A stretch of DNA of 64,000 bases from Algoriphagus oliviformis (GTDB lineage Bacteria; Bacteroidota; Bacteroidia; Cytophagales; Cyclobacteriaceae), in the NCBI RefSeq assembly GCF_017254915.1, contig NZ_JAFKCT010000001.1, forward strand, positions 558,001 to 622,000. The letters are read 5' to 3'. Below, piece by piece: positions 33,636-42,817 of the stretch (its first letter is position 1; the number at the start of each line of letters is the position of its first letter). The notes under the pieces were generated by a model. The model made no database searches and was not told where the DNA came from. It saw only the letters and a list, made by a program, of their open reading frames with translations. The translations under genes and the position numbers were made by a program.

Positions 33636-36430
33636 TACTTCGCCGTGTAGTTCTCTTCCTCCTTGGCCATGTCCTCCGGTGTCCCGGCAAAGGTCAGGTG
33701 ACCGCCTTTGTTTCCCCCCTCAGGCCCCAAGTCAATGACCCAGTCGGCGGACTTGATCACCTCGGTATTGTGCTCGATGATGATCACGGAGTGGCCTTGG
33801 TCGATCAGTGCGTTGATGCTGTGGAGGAGCTTGCTGATGTCATGGAAATGCAATCCTGTAGTCGGTTCGTCGAAAATAAAGAGGATGTGGTCTCCTGATT
33901 TTGTTCCACCTTTTCCGAGAAAAGAAGCCAGCTTCACCCGCTGGGCTTCCCCGCCTGAGAGCGTGTTGGAGCTTTGGCCCATCCCGATGTAGCCGAGACC
34001 TACTTCCTGCAGGGGCTGGAGGCGGTTGATGATCTGGGTTTTTCCCTTGAAAAACTCCAGCGCCTCGTCTATCGTCATGTCCAAGACTTCGGAGATGTCC
34101 TTTTCCTTGTATTTGACCTCCAGGATCTCATTCTTGAAGCGTTTTCCTTTGCAGGATTCGCAAGTCAGGTGGATATCCGCCATAAACTGCATCTCCACCG
34201 TCGTCGTGCCCTCGCCCTGGCAGGCTTCGCAGCGTCCGCCGTCCACGTTGAAGGAGAAAAAGGCCGGTTTGTAGCCGCGCTGCTTGCTGAGCGATTGCTC
34301 GGAAAATAGGTTTCGGATCGCGTCATAGGCCTTTACATAGGTCACCGGATTGGAACGGGAGGACTTGCCGATGGGATCTTGGTCGACAAATTCCACCTGG
34401 GTGATACGCTTGTAGTCGCCCTCGATCCGGTCGTATTTGCCGCCTTCGTCGATCACCGTGCCGAGCATTTTGCCCAAGGCCGGATAAAGGACTTTTTTGA
34501 TCAAGGTTGACTTTCCAGAGCCCGATACACCCGTGACGCAAGTGAGCGTGTTGAGTGGGAACTGGACGGTGAGATTTTTCAGGTTGTTTTCCCGAGCTCC
34601 CTTCACCGTGATGCTGTCCTTCCATTTGCGGTTGCCGGACTTTTCAAAAATCTTCTCCTCCCCGCGCAGATACTTGGCGGTATAGGTCTTGGCTGAGGTG
34701 ATGAGGTCTTCGATTTTCCCCTGGAAAAGCAGCTCTCCCCCATGCACGCCCGCATCCGGCCCGATGTCGATGATCTGGTCGGAGGCTTTCATCACTTTCT
34801 CCTCGTGCTCCACGACGATGACCGTGTTGCCGAGGTTTTTGAGGGTTTTGAGCACGCCTACCAGACGGTCGGTGTCGCGGGGATGGAGGCCGATGCTGGG
34901 TTCGTCGAGGATGTACATAGATCCCACGAGTGCAGATCCCAGTGAGGTGGCCAGCCTGATGCGCTGGTATTCTCCACCGGAAAGAGTGGAACTCAGTCGG
35001 TTCAGCGTCAGATAGCCCAAGCCCACCTGATCCATAAATTCCAATCGGCTGGTGATTTCCTTGAGGAGTCGGTTGGCGACTTTGGCTTCGTGATCGGGCA
35101 GGTCGAGTTTTTGGAAGAAAACCAAAGCCTCGTCTATCGGCATCAGCACCAGGTCGGTGATGGATTTTCCGGCGATTTTGACGTAGGAAGCGTCTTTTCG
35201 CAGTCGAGTGCCCCGGCAGTCCGGACAAACCGTGCGGCCGCGGAAGCGGGAAAGCATGACGCGGTACTGGATTTTGTAGGTCTTGCTTTCGAGGTCTTCG
35301 AAAAAGGCATCCAAGCCTTTGAAGTACTTGTTGCCCGTCCAGAGAAGCTCTTGCTGCTTTTCGGTCAACTCGCTGTAAGATCTATGGATTGGAAAGTCGA
35401 ATTCGATGCCTTTTTTCAACAGCGGCTCCAGCCAGTTTTTGCCGCTTTCTCCCCGCCAGGGAGCGATTGCGCCTTCGTAGACGGAGAGGTCTTTGTCAGG
35501 GATGACCAAGTCTCGGTCGATGCCCAGCACATTGCCAAAACCCTCGCAGCGCTTGCAAGCTCCATAGGGATTGTTGAAGGAGAAAAAGTTGACCGAAGGC
35601 AGCTCGAAGGTCATGCCGTCCAGCTCAAAGCGGTCGGAAAATGCGCGCGTCTCCACGTCCGGCACGGTGATTTTGCAGTCGCCGTGACCTTCGAAAAGCG
35701 CCGTCTGCACGGAGTCCGCGATGCGAAACTGGTTGTCTTCGTCGTCCTTGATCACCGAGGCGCGGTCGATCAGGATTTCGTAGTCGCCTTTTTTGACTTT
35801 CTTTTCACCCAAAAGCTCCTCGACGAAGAATACTTCCCCATCGATCAGGATGCGGGTGTAGCCTTTTTGAAGCAAGAGTTCCAGTTCCTGCTCGACTTTT
35901 CTCCCCCGAGCCACTTGGAGCGGGCAGGAGATCATGACTTTGGTGCCCTCGTCAAAGGAAAGGATGTAATCCACGATATCGGTGACCGTGTGATGCTTCA
36001 CCTCCTTGCCGGAGATGGGCGAAAAGGTCTTTCCCACCCGGGCAAAGAGCAGCTTCAGGTAGTCGTAGATCTCCGTGGTGGTGCCGACGGTGGAGCGGGG
36101 GTTTTTGGTGCTGACTTTCTGCTGGATGGCGATGGCCGGAGCCACGCCTTTGATGTATTCCACGTCGGGCTTTTCCATCCGGCCGAGGAATTGGCGCGCG
36201 TAGGAGCTCAAGCTCTCCACGTACATGCGCTGGCCTTCGGCAAAAAGCGTATCAAAGGCGAGAGAGGACTTTCCAGAACCCGAGAGCCCGGTCACCACGA
36301 CAAACTGATTTCTGGGAATTGCCACGCTCAGGCTCTTGAGGTTGTTGACGCGGGCATTTTTGATGATGATGAATTCTTTGGGATCCAGGGAATCGATGTC
36401 CTGCAGGGCTGGTAAAGTGCTCAAAGTCAT
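33614..36430 (-). CDS. uvrA: Excinuclease ABC subunit A (UvrA)
   Basis: 938 aa from the ATG at 36430 (a TTG three codons upstream is inside the -7 element and unlikely). UvrA is the damage-scanning ABC ATPase of nucleotide excision repair. Both ABC modules show Walker A (GLSGSGKSSLAF and GVSGSGKSTLIK), signature LSGGEYQRIRLA and LSGGEAQRVKLA, and the zinc fingers CKRCEGFG, CPDCRGTRL and CEACQGEG...CESCKGKRF. The 3' end is copied in R1. Confidence 0.98.
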   Translation of the reverse strand: MTLSTLPALQDIDSLDPKEFIIIKNARVNNLKSLSVAIPRNQFVVVTGLSGSGKSSLAFDTLFAEGQRMYVESLSSYARQFLGRMEKPDVEYIKGVAPAIAIQQKVSTKNPRSTVGTTTEIYDYLKLLFARVGKTFSPISGKEVKHHTVTDIVDYILSFDEGTKVMISCPLQVARGRKVEQELELLLQKGYTRILIDGEVFFVEELLGEKKVKKGDYEILIDRASVIKDDEDNQFRIADSVQTALFEGHGDCKITVPDVETRAFSDRFELDGMTFELPSVNFFSFNNPYGACKRCEGFGNVLGIDRDLVIPDKDLSVYEGAIAPWRGESGKNWLEPLLKKGIEFDFPIHRSYSELTEKQQELLWTGNKYFKGLDAFFEDLESKTYKIQYRVMLSRFRGRTVCPDCRGTRLRKDASYVKIAGKSITDLVLMPIDEALVFFQKLDLPDHEAKVANRLLKEITSRLEFMDQVGLGYLTLNRLSSTLSGGEYQRIRLATSLGSALVGSMYILDEPSIGLHPRDTDRLVGVLKTLKNLGNTVIVVEHEEKVMKASDQIIDIGPDAGVHGGELLFQGKIEDLITSAKTYTAKYLRGEEKIFEKSGNRKWKDSITVKGARENNLKNLTVQFPLNTLTCVTGVSGSGKSTLIKKVLYPALGKMLGTVIDEGGKYDRIEGDYKRITQVEFVDQDPIGKSSRSNPVTYVKAYDAIRNLFSEQSLSKQRGYKPAFFSFNVDGGRCEACQGEGTTTVEMQFMADIHLTCESCKGKRFKNEILEVKYKEKDISEVLDMTIDEALEFFKGKTQIINRLQPLQEVGLGYIGMGQSSNTLSGGEAQRVKLASFLGKGGTKSGDHILFIFDEPTTGLHFHDISKLLHSINALIDQGHSVIIIEHNTEVIKSADWVIDLGPEGGNKGGHLTFAGTPEDMAKEEENYTAKYLRESFL

Positions 36431-36436
36431 AGCTGG

Positions 36437-36444
36437 CAAAGTTA
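36437..36444 (-). promoter_or_regulatory. Bacteroidota-type -7 element abutting the uvrA start
   Basis: On the minus strand this reads TAACTTTG, a full TAnnTTTG match, and ends only 6 bp before the uvrA ATG. Transcription would begin at or within a few bases of the start codon, so the mRNA may be leaderless. Confidence 0.5.
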
Positions 36445-36615
36445 AGGATCAAACACCGCTTCTGGGAGAAAAGTTGGAATCTAGTCAGGAAATGTCAGAC
36501 GCTAGTAGCAAGTATCAAGATGCGAGAGTCAAGACCCAAGAAGCTAGCTAGGACTCTAACTACAAAAAACTTTGCGACTTTTGCTCCTTCCCACTTTACA
36601 ACTTTTATTCGCAAC

Positions 36616-37233
36616 ATGGATCTCCAATTTCTCCTGGACGGATTGGCCGAGGGGCTGCGCAACATGACCTGGTTGGAGGGAATTGCCGTTTTTTTCGGGA
36701 TAGCCTCGGTTTTTTACTCCATGCGGGAGCATATCTGGGTGTATCCGACCGGCTTGATTTCCACTTCGATCTACGTGTGGATCTGTTTTGAATACAAGCT
36801 CTACGCGGACATGGGGATCAACGCCTACTATTTTGGCATGTCGATCTACGGCTGGTACGTCTGGACGCATCCTAGGGAAGACCAACCGGTCTTGCCCGTG
36901 ACCTGGCTTTCCGGCAAGGGTTGGGGCTATTCAGCGCTTCTCTTTGCCGCTTCCTATGCCGTACTTTCCCAGGTTTTGGCTCGTTTCACCGATAGCGACG
37001 TGCCCTATTGGGATTCGTTTACGACGGCATCGGCCTTTGTGGGCATGTGGCTGATGGCAAAGAAAAAGGTGGAAAACTGGTACTTTTGGCTACTCACCGA
37101 CCTGGTTTCCATGCCGCTGTACTTCTACAAGGGACTTGTGCTCACTTCTTTCCAATACCTGGTGTTTACCGTTCTTGCGACCATGGGCCTGATCGCCTGG
37201 GTCAAATCCTCCCGAAGCCATGTCCAAGCCTAA
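36616..37233 (+). CDS. pnuC: Nicotinamide riboside transporter PnuC
   Basis: 205 aa from ATG 36616 (in-frame upstream codons lack protein-like features). Several membrane helices are seen, with WLEGIAVFFGIASVFYSMRE, YYFGMSIYGWYVW and the C-terminal NWYFWLLTDLVSMPLYFYK segment typical of the PnuC family of NR importers. It overlaps the kinase gene downstream by 14 bp, which makes a salvage operon. Confidence 0.93.
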   Translation: MDLQFLLDGLAEGLRNMTWLEGIAVFFGIASVFYSMREHIWVYPTGLISTSIYVWICFEYKLYADMGINAYYFGMSIYGWYVWTHPREDQPVLPVTWLSGKGWGYSALLFAASYAVLSQVLARFTDSDVPYWDSFTTASAFVGMWLMAKKKVENWYFWLLTDLVSMPLYFYKGLVLTSFQYLVFTVLATMGLIAWVKSSRSHVQA

Positions 37234-37741
37234 GCGAATCCTCATCCTCGGCCCCGAGTCCACCGGCAAGAGCACGCTGGCAGAGGATCTGGCCAGCCAC
37301 TTTGGCGAACCCTGGGTACCCGAGTTTGCAAGGGAGTATTTGGAGCAGATCGACCGGCCGTATCGCTACGAGGATCTGTTGGAGATCGGAAAGGGACAGG
37401 TGGCTTCGGAGGAATTGCTTGCTGAGCAGGCTGAAAAGTTCCTTTTTGTCGATACCGATTTGAGAGTGATTCACATCTGGTCGGAGCATCGGTTTGGGAA
37501 GACAGACCCCTGGGTGATGGAGCAGCTGGCGCAAAGAAGCTACGATTTGATTCTGCTCACCGATACCGATTTGCCCTGGGCTCCCGATCCTTTGCGGGAA
37601 TATCCGGAGCTGGAGATGCGCCAGTATTTTTTCGACAAATACCTGAATCTGGCTCAGGAAAGCGGAGTGCCGTTTCTGGTTATTTCTGGAAATAGGCGAG
37701 CTAGAAAAAAGATCGCAATTAAGATAGTAAATGGACTTTAA
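37220..37741 (+). CDS. Nicotinamide riboside kinase-like ATPase (NadR kinase-domain type)
   Basis: 173 aa, an AAA_28/P-loop kinase: Walker A GPESTGKSTLAEDLA (about 11-25), then PWVPEFAREYLEQ, typical of the ribosylnicotinamide kinase half of NadR; the NMN adenylyltransferase domain is missing. It would phosphorylate NR brought in by PnuC to NMN. Its stop faces a convergent lipoprotein gene 8 bp away. Confidence 0.9.
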   Translation: MSKPKRILILGPESTGKSTLAEDLASHFGEPWVPEFAREYLEQIDRPYRYEDLLEIGKGQVASEELLAEQAEKFLFVDTDLRVIHIWSEHRFGKTDPWVMEQLAQRSYDLILLTDTDLPWAPDPLREYPELEMRQYFFDKYLNLAQESGVPFLVISGNRRARKKIAIKIVNGL

Positions 37742-37749
37742 TGAGTTGA

Positions 37750-38328
37750 TCAACTAACCCAATATGTTTTTTCTTTTACAACTCTCCATTTATTCTCGAA
37801 TTTTTTCAAAATCCTGTAGCCGCCCCAACCGCACTCTCCTCCACAAAAGAACCCAACCTCTACAAAAGCTATATTTTTAGTATCGGTAAAAATAGGAGAG
37901 CTAAAATATATGTAGGCTTTAGGAAAAGGACTGGTTTTTTTGCTTAGCCTGTATTCTGGGAAGTTTAGTTGGTTCAGCCAAATCTCCGAGCTATTTTCCT
38001 CTTGTTCTTTAAAAAAGAGTGAATCTTCTACTGAAATCGTAATTTCGGGTAAATCAGATTTCAAAATTTCCTCAATTTTAGGAAAAAGCCGAGCTGATCC
38101 TGGTGGAGGCCCTAATGTAAACTGTTCTTTTTTGGCACGTGAAACATATTTAGTTAAAACGGGGTAAATCTCAAGATCAACAAAATCTTCCTGAAGAGAA
38201 TCTTCCAGTATAACCGCTTTTATAACTTCAATTGTCTCTGTAAGATCTGGATGTTTCTTTTCTCCGCCATTTTTACAAGAATATATAATAGATGAAATAG
38301 CTAATGATAAGAGGTAGAATAGTTTCAT
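37750..38328 (-). CDS. Lipoprotein of unknown function
   Basis: 192 aa from ATG 38328. A signal peptide ends in IIYSC (lipobox). The C-terminal GECGWGGYRILKKFENKWRVVKE has paired Cys and a beta-strand pattern as seen in hypothetical Bacteroidota lipoproteins. Its DNA is clearly more AT-rich than the flanking genes, suggesting recent gain. No function is assigned. Confidence 0.72.
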   Translation of the reverse strand: MKLFYLLSLAISSIIYSCKNGGEKKHPDLTETIEVIKAVILEDSLQEDFVDLEIYPVLTKYVSRAKKEQFTLGPPPGSARLFPKIEEILKSDLPEITISVEDSLFFKEQEENSSEIWLNQLNFPEYRLSKKTSPFPKAYIYFSSPIFTDTKNIAFVEVGFFCGGECGWGGYRILKKFENKWRVVKEKTYWVS

Positions 38329-38353
38329 TTCATTATCAGATCTTAGTTTTTCC

Positions 38354-39442
38354 TCACCATTTCCCCAGCGCAAGCGTCGCAGCTTCCACGATCCGCATCT
38401 GATCGGGATGGTAATTGTTGTTGAGCAGGATGATGGTCTTGCGGTCTTCGATGAATCGGACGATGATGGTCTTGTAGCCTGGGTTGTCTCCGGTGTGCAT
38501 GACCATTTTTCCAAAAGGGCTCTTGGGCTCGATCTCCCAGCCAAAACCGTAGTAGCTGCGCGTCCCGTCGTTCAGGATATAGGGGGCAAAAGCCTCATCC
38601 AGTGTGGCCTGCTTGACCAATTTCTCCGAATACAGCGCCTGATCCCACTTCAGCAGGTCTCCGGCATTGCTGCTCACCCGGCCCGGGCCTTTCCGGTTTC
38701 CCAGCCAGACAGTGTAGTCCGAGTCGTGGAATTTATTGGCGTTGACGTAGTTTCCGAGGCTGTCTCTAAGATGGCCTGCGGCAAAGTTGATGACCGATAC
38801 CTTCGCCCTCAGGCTTCGGATGTCGGTGGATTTCATTTTCAGAGGCTTGAATATCCAGTCCTGTGCCAGCTCTACAAAGTCTTTTCCGCTGGCTTTCTCC
38901 GCGATACTTCCCAGCAGAACATAGCCCGTGTTGCTGTATTGGTATTTCTCTCCAGGTTCGAAGAGCTTGGGCGGAGCGTATTGGTTGAGATACTCTAGGA
39001 TTTCGGGATTGCCGGCGACTTTGCTTTTGTCCCAATGTGCGTCCATGATCGCCTGATAGTCAGGCAGGCCGCTGGTGTGCGTCAGCAGGTGGCGGATCGT
39101 GATGCCGGTGTAGGGAATGTCCAGGTATTTTTCCACCGGATCGTCAAAGTCCAGCATTCCTTTTTCCTTGCAGATCATGATGACCATGGCGGTAAACTGC
39201 TTGGAAACGGAAGCCAACTCGAAAATGTCGTCGGTTTTCAGCGGGACTTTTTCCTCAAAAGAGCGGTAGCCCATCGCCTTTTCAAGCAGGATTTCCCCGT
39301 TTTCCGCCACCAAGATGACTCCGGAGAAGCCATTAGCCTCGGCTTGGCTGAGTGCGTTTTGGAGGATTTTTTCCTGGCAAAAGGCCGACAGCGCTACCAA
39401 ACACGCCGCGAGCGAAAGAACAAAAGGCCGGTAAGTTTTCAT
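38354..39442 (-). CDS. Serine hydrolase, beta-lactamase/class C family
   Basis: 362 aa from ATG 39442 with a signal peptide (MKTYRPFVLSLAACL...). The SxxK motif is SVSKQFTAMV, the YxN motif YSNTGYVLLGS, and HTGDNPGY stands in for the KTG region. This fold covers penicillin-binding and esterase-type hydrolases; most of these non-AmpC members act on unknown extracytoplasmic esters or D-amino peptides. It starts opposite the GH43 gene (126-bp gap). Confidence 0.92.
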   Translation of the reverse strand: MKTYRPFVLSLAACLVALSAFCQEKILQNALSQAEANGFSGVILVAENGEILLEKAMGYRSFEEKVPLKTDDIFELASVSKQFTAMVIMICKEKGMLDFDDPVEKYLDIPYTGITIRHLLTHTSGLPDYQAIMDAHWDKSKVAGNPEILEYLNQYAPPKLFEPGEKYQYSNTGYVLLGSIAEKASGKDFVELAQDWIFKPLKMKSTDIRSLRAKVSVINFAAGHLRDSLGNYVNANKFHDSDYTVWLGNRKGPGRVSSNAGDLLKWDQALYSEKLVKQATLDEAFAPYILNDGTRSYYGFGWEIEPKSPFGKMVMHTGDNPGYKTIIVRFIEDRKTIILLNNNYHPDQMRIVEAATLALGKW

Positions 39443-39567
39443 GGGACAGACCACAGGGTTGAGTACAAAAAGATACCATTGTTGCCTGGCTATTCCGAAA
39501 AAGTCCCCTCGGTTTTTATAAATTACTGCGATTTGCAACGCGCCACAGTTAACGTAAACCCTCGGAA

Positions 39568-40614
39568 ATGTATCTTTTTGCTTGGCTTATCCCCTGGATT
39601 TTTGCCCTCTTTTTTACAAAAACAAGTCCTTCGCCAGTGGAAATTCCCGTCGCTTCGGACACGACTTTCTACCAAAATCCCGTTTTCGAACCCGTCCTCG
39701 CTGATCCCTCGGTGATCCAAGTGGGCGAGAGTTTTTATGCCTACGGTACGGAGGACAATTGGGGCGAGGAAGGTGGCTATCACCTCGTGTCGGTGCTGAA
39801 GTCCGACGACCTCGTACACTGGGAGTATCAGCGGGATGCCTTTGACCGGAAGCCCAATTGGAAGCCCAAGGGCGGTATTTGGGCGCCGGATGTGACGCAG
39901 GTCGGGGACGAGTTTTGGATGTATTATTCCTTTTCCACTTGGGGCGATCCCAACCCTGGAATCGGTCTCGCCATCGCCAAGGCTCCCGAGGGGCCTTTTG
40001 TCGATCAGGGAGCGGTCTTTTTCTCTGAAGAAATCGGGGTAAAGAACTCCATCGATCCATTCTTTCTCGAAGAGCAGGACAAGAAATACCTGGCTTGGGG
40101 AAGTTTTCATGGATTGTTTCTGACGGAGCTTTCCGCAGATGGTAAAAAAGCCGTAGGCGACAAAATCCAACTCGCGGGCAACCATCTCGAAGCGGCCTAC
40201 ATTCACCAAAAAGACGGATTTTACTATCTCTTCGGTTCGGCTGGTACCTGCTGCGAGGGAGCCAACTCCACCTATCGTGTGCTGGTGGGAAGATCCAAAA
40301 ACCTAGCTGGCCCCTATGTGGATAAGTCTGGAAATGAACTGCTGGACGGAAAATCTGGCGAATTGGTACTGAAAGGAAGCTCTGGCGCCGAGGGGGTGGC
40401 GGGTCCTGGCCACAACGCGGAAATCATCCGCGATGAGCAAGGGCAGGACTGGCTGCTGTACCACGGCATGTACCTGGCAAAGCCCAAGCTCGCCAACGGT
40501 ACCAATCGGCGGGCACTGCTTCTGGACCCGCTGCTATGGATCGAGGGTTGGCCCTCGGTCGCTGGCCAAGTTCCGGGAAAGGGAGAAAGCCCGGCACCCG
40601 TCTTTCAGAAATAA
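39568..40614 (+). CDS. Glycoside hydrolase family 43 protein (extracytoplasmic)
   Basis: 348 aa with an N-terminal hydrophobic signal. Five-bladed propeller features are seen: the general-base Asp in VLADPSVIQVG, the modulating Asp in SIDPFFLEE, and the probable acid Glu in HLEAAYIHQKDGFYYLF. GH43 enzymes cleave arabinose or xylose side groups and chains. It is 31 bp upstream of a second GH43 gene, implying co-expression. Confidence 0.92.
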   Translation: MYLFAWLIPWIFALFFTKTSPSPVEIPVASDTTFYQNPVFEPVLADPSVIQVGESFYAYGTEDNWGEEGGYHLVSVLKSDDLVHWEYQRDAFDRKPNWKPKGGIWAPDVTQVGDEFWMYYSFSTWGDPNPGIGLAIAKAPEGPFVDQGAVFFSEEIGVKNSIDPFFLEEQDKKYLAWGSFHGLFLTELSADGKKAVGDKIQLAGNHLEAAYIHQKDGFYYLFGSAGTCCEGANSTYRVLVGRSKNLAGPYVDKSGNELLDGKSGELVLKGSSGAEGVAGPGHNAEIIRDEQGQDWLLYHGMYLAKPKLANGTNRRALLLDPLLWIEGWPSVAGQVPGKGESPAPVFQK

Positions 40615-40644
40615 ATTGACCCCAACACCTTAACAATAATCCCC

Positions 40645-42171
40645 ATGACCCGATTTGCCTCGCTGCTTGCGCTTTTGCTGCTTTTGTTCCAAGCTCCGCT
40701 GCTCGCCCAGCAAACCATCCTCAACCCTGTCCTTGCTGGTGATCGGCCCGACCCGACCCTGATCAAAGTGGGCGATTACTACTACGCATCCGCCACTTCC
40801 AACGAGTGGGCGCCCCTTTTTCCCATCTTCCGCTCCCGCGATATGGTCAACTGGGAGGTGGTCAACTATGTCTTTCCTGACGGGGCTCCGACCTGGGCAA
40901 AAAACAACTTTTGGGCGCCGGAGCTGTCTTATGATGAAAAGCAGGGCAGGCTCTACGCCTACTATACCGCCCGCGACAAAAGCAGCAATCGTCTGAGTGT
41001 GGCCGTGGCGAGCGCCGATTCGCCGACGGGGAAATTCCGCGACCATGGCCCCCTTGTCGCTCAGGAGCTCGGTTCCATCGATGCCTTTGAGACCCGGGAT
41101 GAAAACGGAAAGCTCTACCTGCTGTGGAAGGAAGACGGCAATTCCCGAGGGCAAAAGACGCCGATCTGGGCCCAAGAGATCAAAGAGGATCGCAGTGGGC
41201 TGATCGGGGAAAAGACCAAACTTTTTGAAAATGACCAGCCATGGGAAGGGGGGCTGGTGGAGGGAGTGGCCATTTTTCGGAAAAACGGCTACTTCTACGC
41301 GACCTACTCCGCGCGGGGCTGCTGCGAGATCGACTGCGACTATGTGACGGGAGTGGCGCGAAGCAAAAGCCTGCTGGGGCCTTGGGAAAAGTTTGACCAA
41401 AATCCCATCCAGGTGGACAATGCCAGCTGGAAATGTCCCGGCCACGGGACGGTGATCGAGCAGGACGGCGACTTTTACCTGCTCTATCATGCCTACAATA
41501 CCGAGGGCAGTGTGTACGTCGGGCGGCAGGGCGTGCTGGAAAAGATGCATTGGACAGCCGATCTCTGGCCGATTCTGCCAGATGAGGCAGCCTATGACCG
41601 GAAGATGAGTAGCTTGGATTTTCAGGACGACTTTAGCAAAGGACTAGATCCCATCTGGCAATGGCGTGTGACGCAAAAGATAGCCTACAGCACCGATGAA
41701 AAGGGATTGCATCTTCAGGCTTCCGAGGAAAATGAGGAGCTGGGCACCTTGCTTGTGCAGGGAACCAAGTCTCTCGACTATCGCTACGAGGTCGTGGTAG
41801 TTCCCGACGCGCAGGCCGAAGCCGGTCTCGCGCTGATCGGTGGCGCAAACAATGGTTTTGGCGCTCCGGTGGCGGGGATGGGAGTTTCGGTCAAAGGAAA
41901 CCAACTCGTGCTCTGGGAAAGCAGCAACCGTCAGCGCCGGGAAATCGCCAGCAAAGAAATCCCCGCTGAGGCCATCGGTCTGATCTTGGAGATCAAGGAC
42001 GGCTACCGTCTGCAGGCAAAAGCGGAGATTGGCGGAAAGCTGGAAGATATCGGCGGCGAGCAGGACGTGCGGCACTTGGTGCCTTGGGGCATGGGGTTCC
42101 GGCTGGGACTGGTCTCAAAAGGCCCCGCCGGCTCGTTTGGCCATTTCCAATCCGTCAAGATCAACTATTGA
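40645..42171 (+). CDS. GH43-type hydrolase with C-terminal beta-sandwich domain
   Basis: 508 aa with a signal peptide. The catalytic propeller (about 25-310) has DRPDPTLIKVGDYYYASAT (base), SIDAFETRDENGKLYLLWKE and LVEGVAIFRKNGYFYATYSA (acid). The C-terminal 180 aa form a separate concanavalin-like beta-sandwich of the kind often found after GH43 domains, possibly for substrate binding. Probably acts with the preceding gene on arabinose- or xylose-rich polysaccharide. Confidence 0.92.
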   Translation: MTRFASLLALLLLLFQAPLLAQQTILNPVLAGDRPDPTLIKVGDYYYASATSNEWAPLFPIFRSRDMVNWEVVNYVFPDGAPTWAKNNFWAPELSYDEKQGRLYAYYTARDKSSNRLSVAVASADSPTGKFRDHGPLVAQELGSIDAFETRDENGKLYLLWKEDGNSRGQKTPIWAQEIKEDRSGLIGEKTKLFENDQPWEGGLVEGVAIFRKNGYFYATYSARGCCEIDCDYVTGVARSKSLLGPWEKFDQNPIQVDNASWKCPGHGTVIEQDGDFYLLYHAYNTEGSVYVGRQGVLEKMHWTADLWPILPDEAAYDRKMSSLDFQDDFSKGLDPIWQWRVTQKIAYSTDEKGLHLQASEENEELGTLLVQGTKSLDYRYEVVVVPDAQAEAGLALIGGANNGFGAPVAGMGVSVKGNQLVLWESSNRQRREIASKEIPAEAIGLILEIKDGYRLQAKAEIGGKLEDIGGEQDVRHLVPWGMGFRLGLVSKGPAGSFGHFQSVKINY

Positions 42172-42287
42172 AGCGGGATTTAGTACTCCATTTTCGAAGT
42201 CTGAAATGAAGGATAAAAAGTAAGTGGCTAGATTTGGCCAAAAATGGTTTGCCTTTTGTCTATTGCGAACTTATTCTCAATCAGGAA

Positions 42288-42713
42288 ATGAAGATAGTTT
42301 ACATTTTGCTTTTTTTCTGCCTTAATGCTTTTGTATTCAGGTTGAATTCAGAGCGAGGCGGCTATTCATTTCAGACGGTGCTTGTAGCAGTAGCGATAGT
42401 GTCTACGGTGTTGGTCGTCCATTCGATGTCTTCTTCCTCGCTTGGACTTTTTCCAATGGCGTTGATGTGGGATTTGATTCAGTTCAGTGCAGCTCCACTA
42501 TTGCTTAAGCAAATGATGAGGTTAAATATCTTTGCTCTTAAAGCTTTGTTTGGACAAACAAGCGAGTCTGCAGTTAGAGTTGACAAAATAAAAAACTCCA
42601 TGGCTTTTATATCAAGTTGGATCATCTACAGTTTCATATATCTGTACCAAGTGGTAGTGATTTTGAATGATGATTATAGGGATCATTTAATAGAAATTAT
42701 CTCGTACAGTTAG
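42288..42713 (+). CDS. Small membrane protein of unknown function
   Basis: 141 aa from ATG 42288 with about four hydrophobic segments (residues 1-18, 27-50, 58-78, 108-128). No family recognised. The base composition is distinctly AT-richer than the sugar genes on either side, so it may be a recent insert. Confidence 0.65.
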   Translation: MKIVYILLFFCLNAFVFRLNSERGGYSFQTVLVAVAIVSTVLVVHSMSSSSLGLFPMALMWDLIQFSAAPLLLKQMMRLNIFALKALFGQTSESAVRVDKIKNSMAFISSWIIYSFIYLYQVVVILNDDYRDHLIEIISYS

Positions 42714-42817
42714 TTGCGGAGTCTATCTGGATTCTGACAACTATTCTGAGTTAGCAAACTCATAAATCGAAAACTAGCGCCAAAAACTGCTGCTTTCCTT
42801 CACCAAACCTATTCATC

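Noticed and set aside
36440-36615. Word-like repeats (aagtatcaagatgcgagagtcaag) between uvrA and pnuC
   Set aside because: Low complexity and only one region in the window; no gene or RNA can be supported beyond the -7 element.
38131-38146. A third parS-like sequence (TTTGGCACGTGAAACA)
   Set aside because: It lies inside a coding sequence and has two mismatches at fixed positions, against none in the first pair member, so chance is likely.
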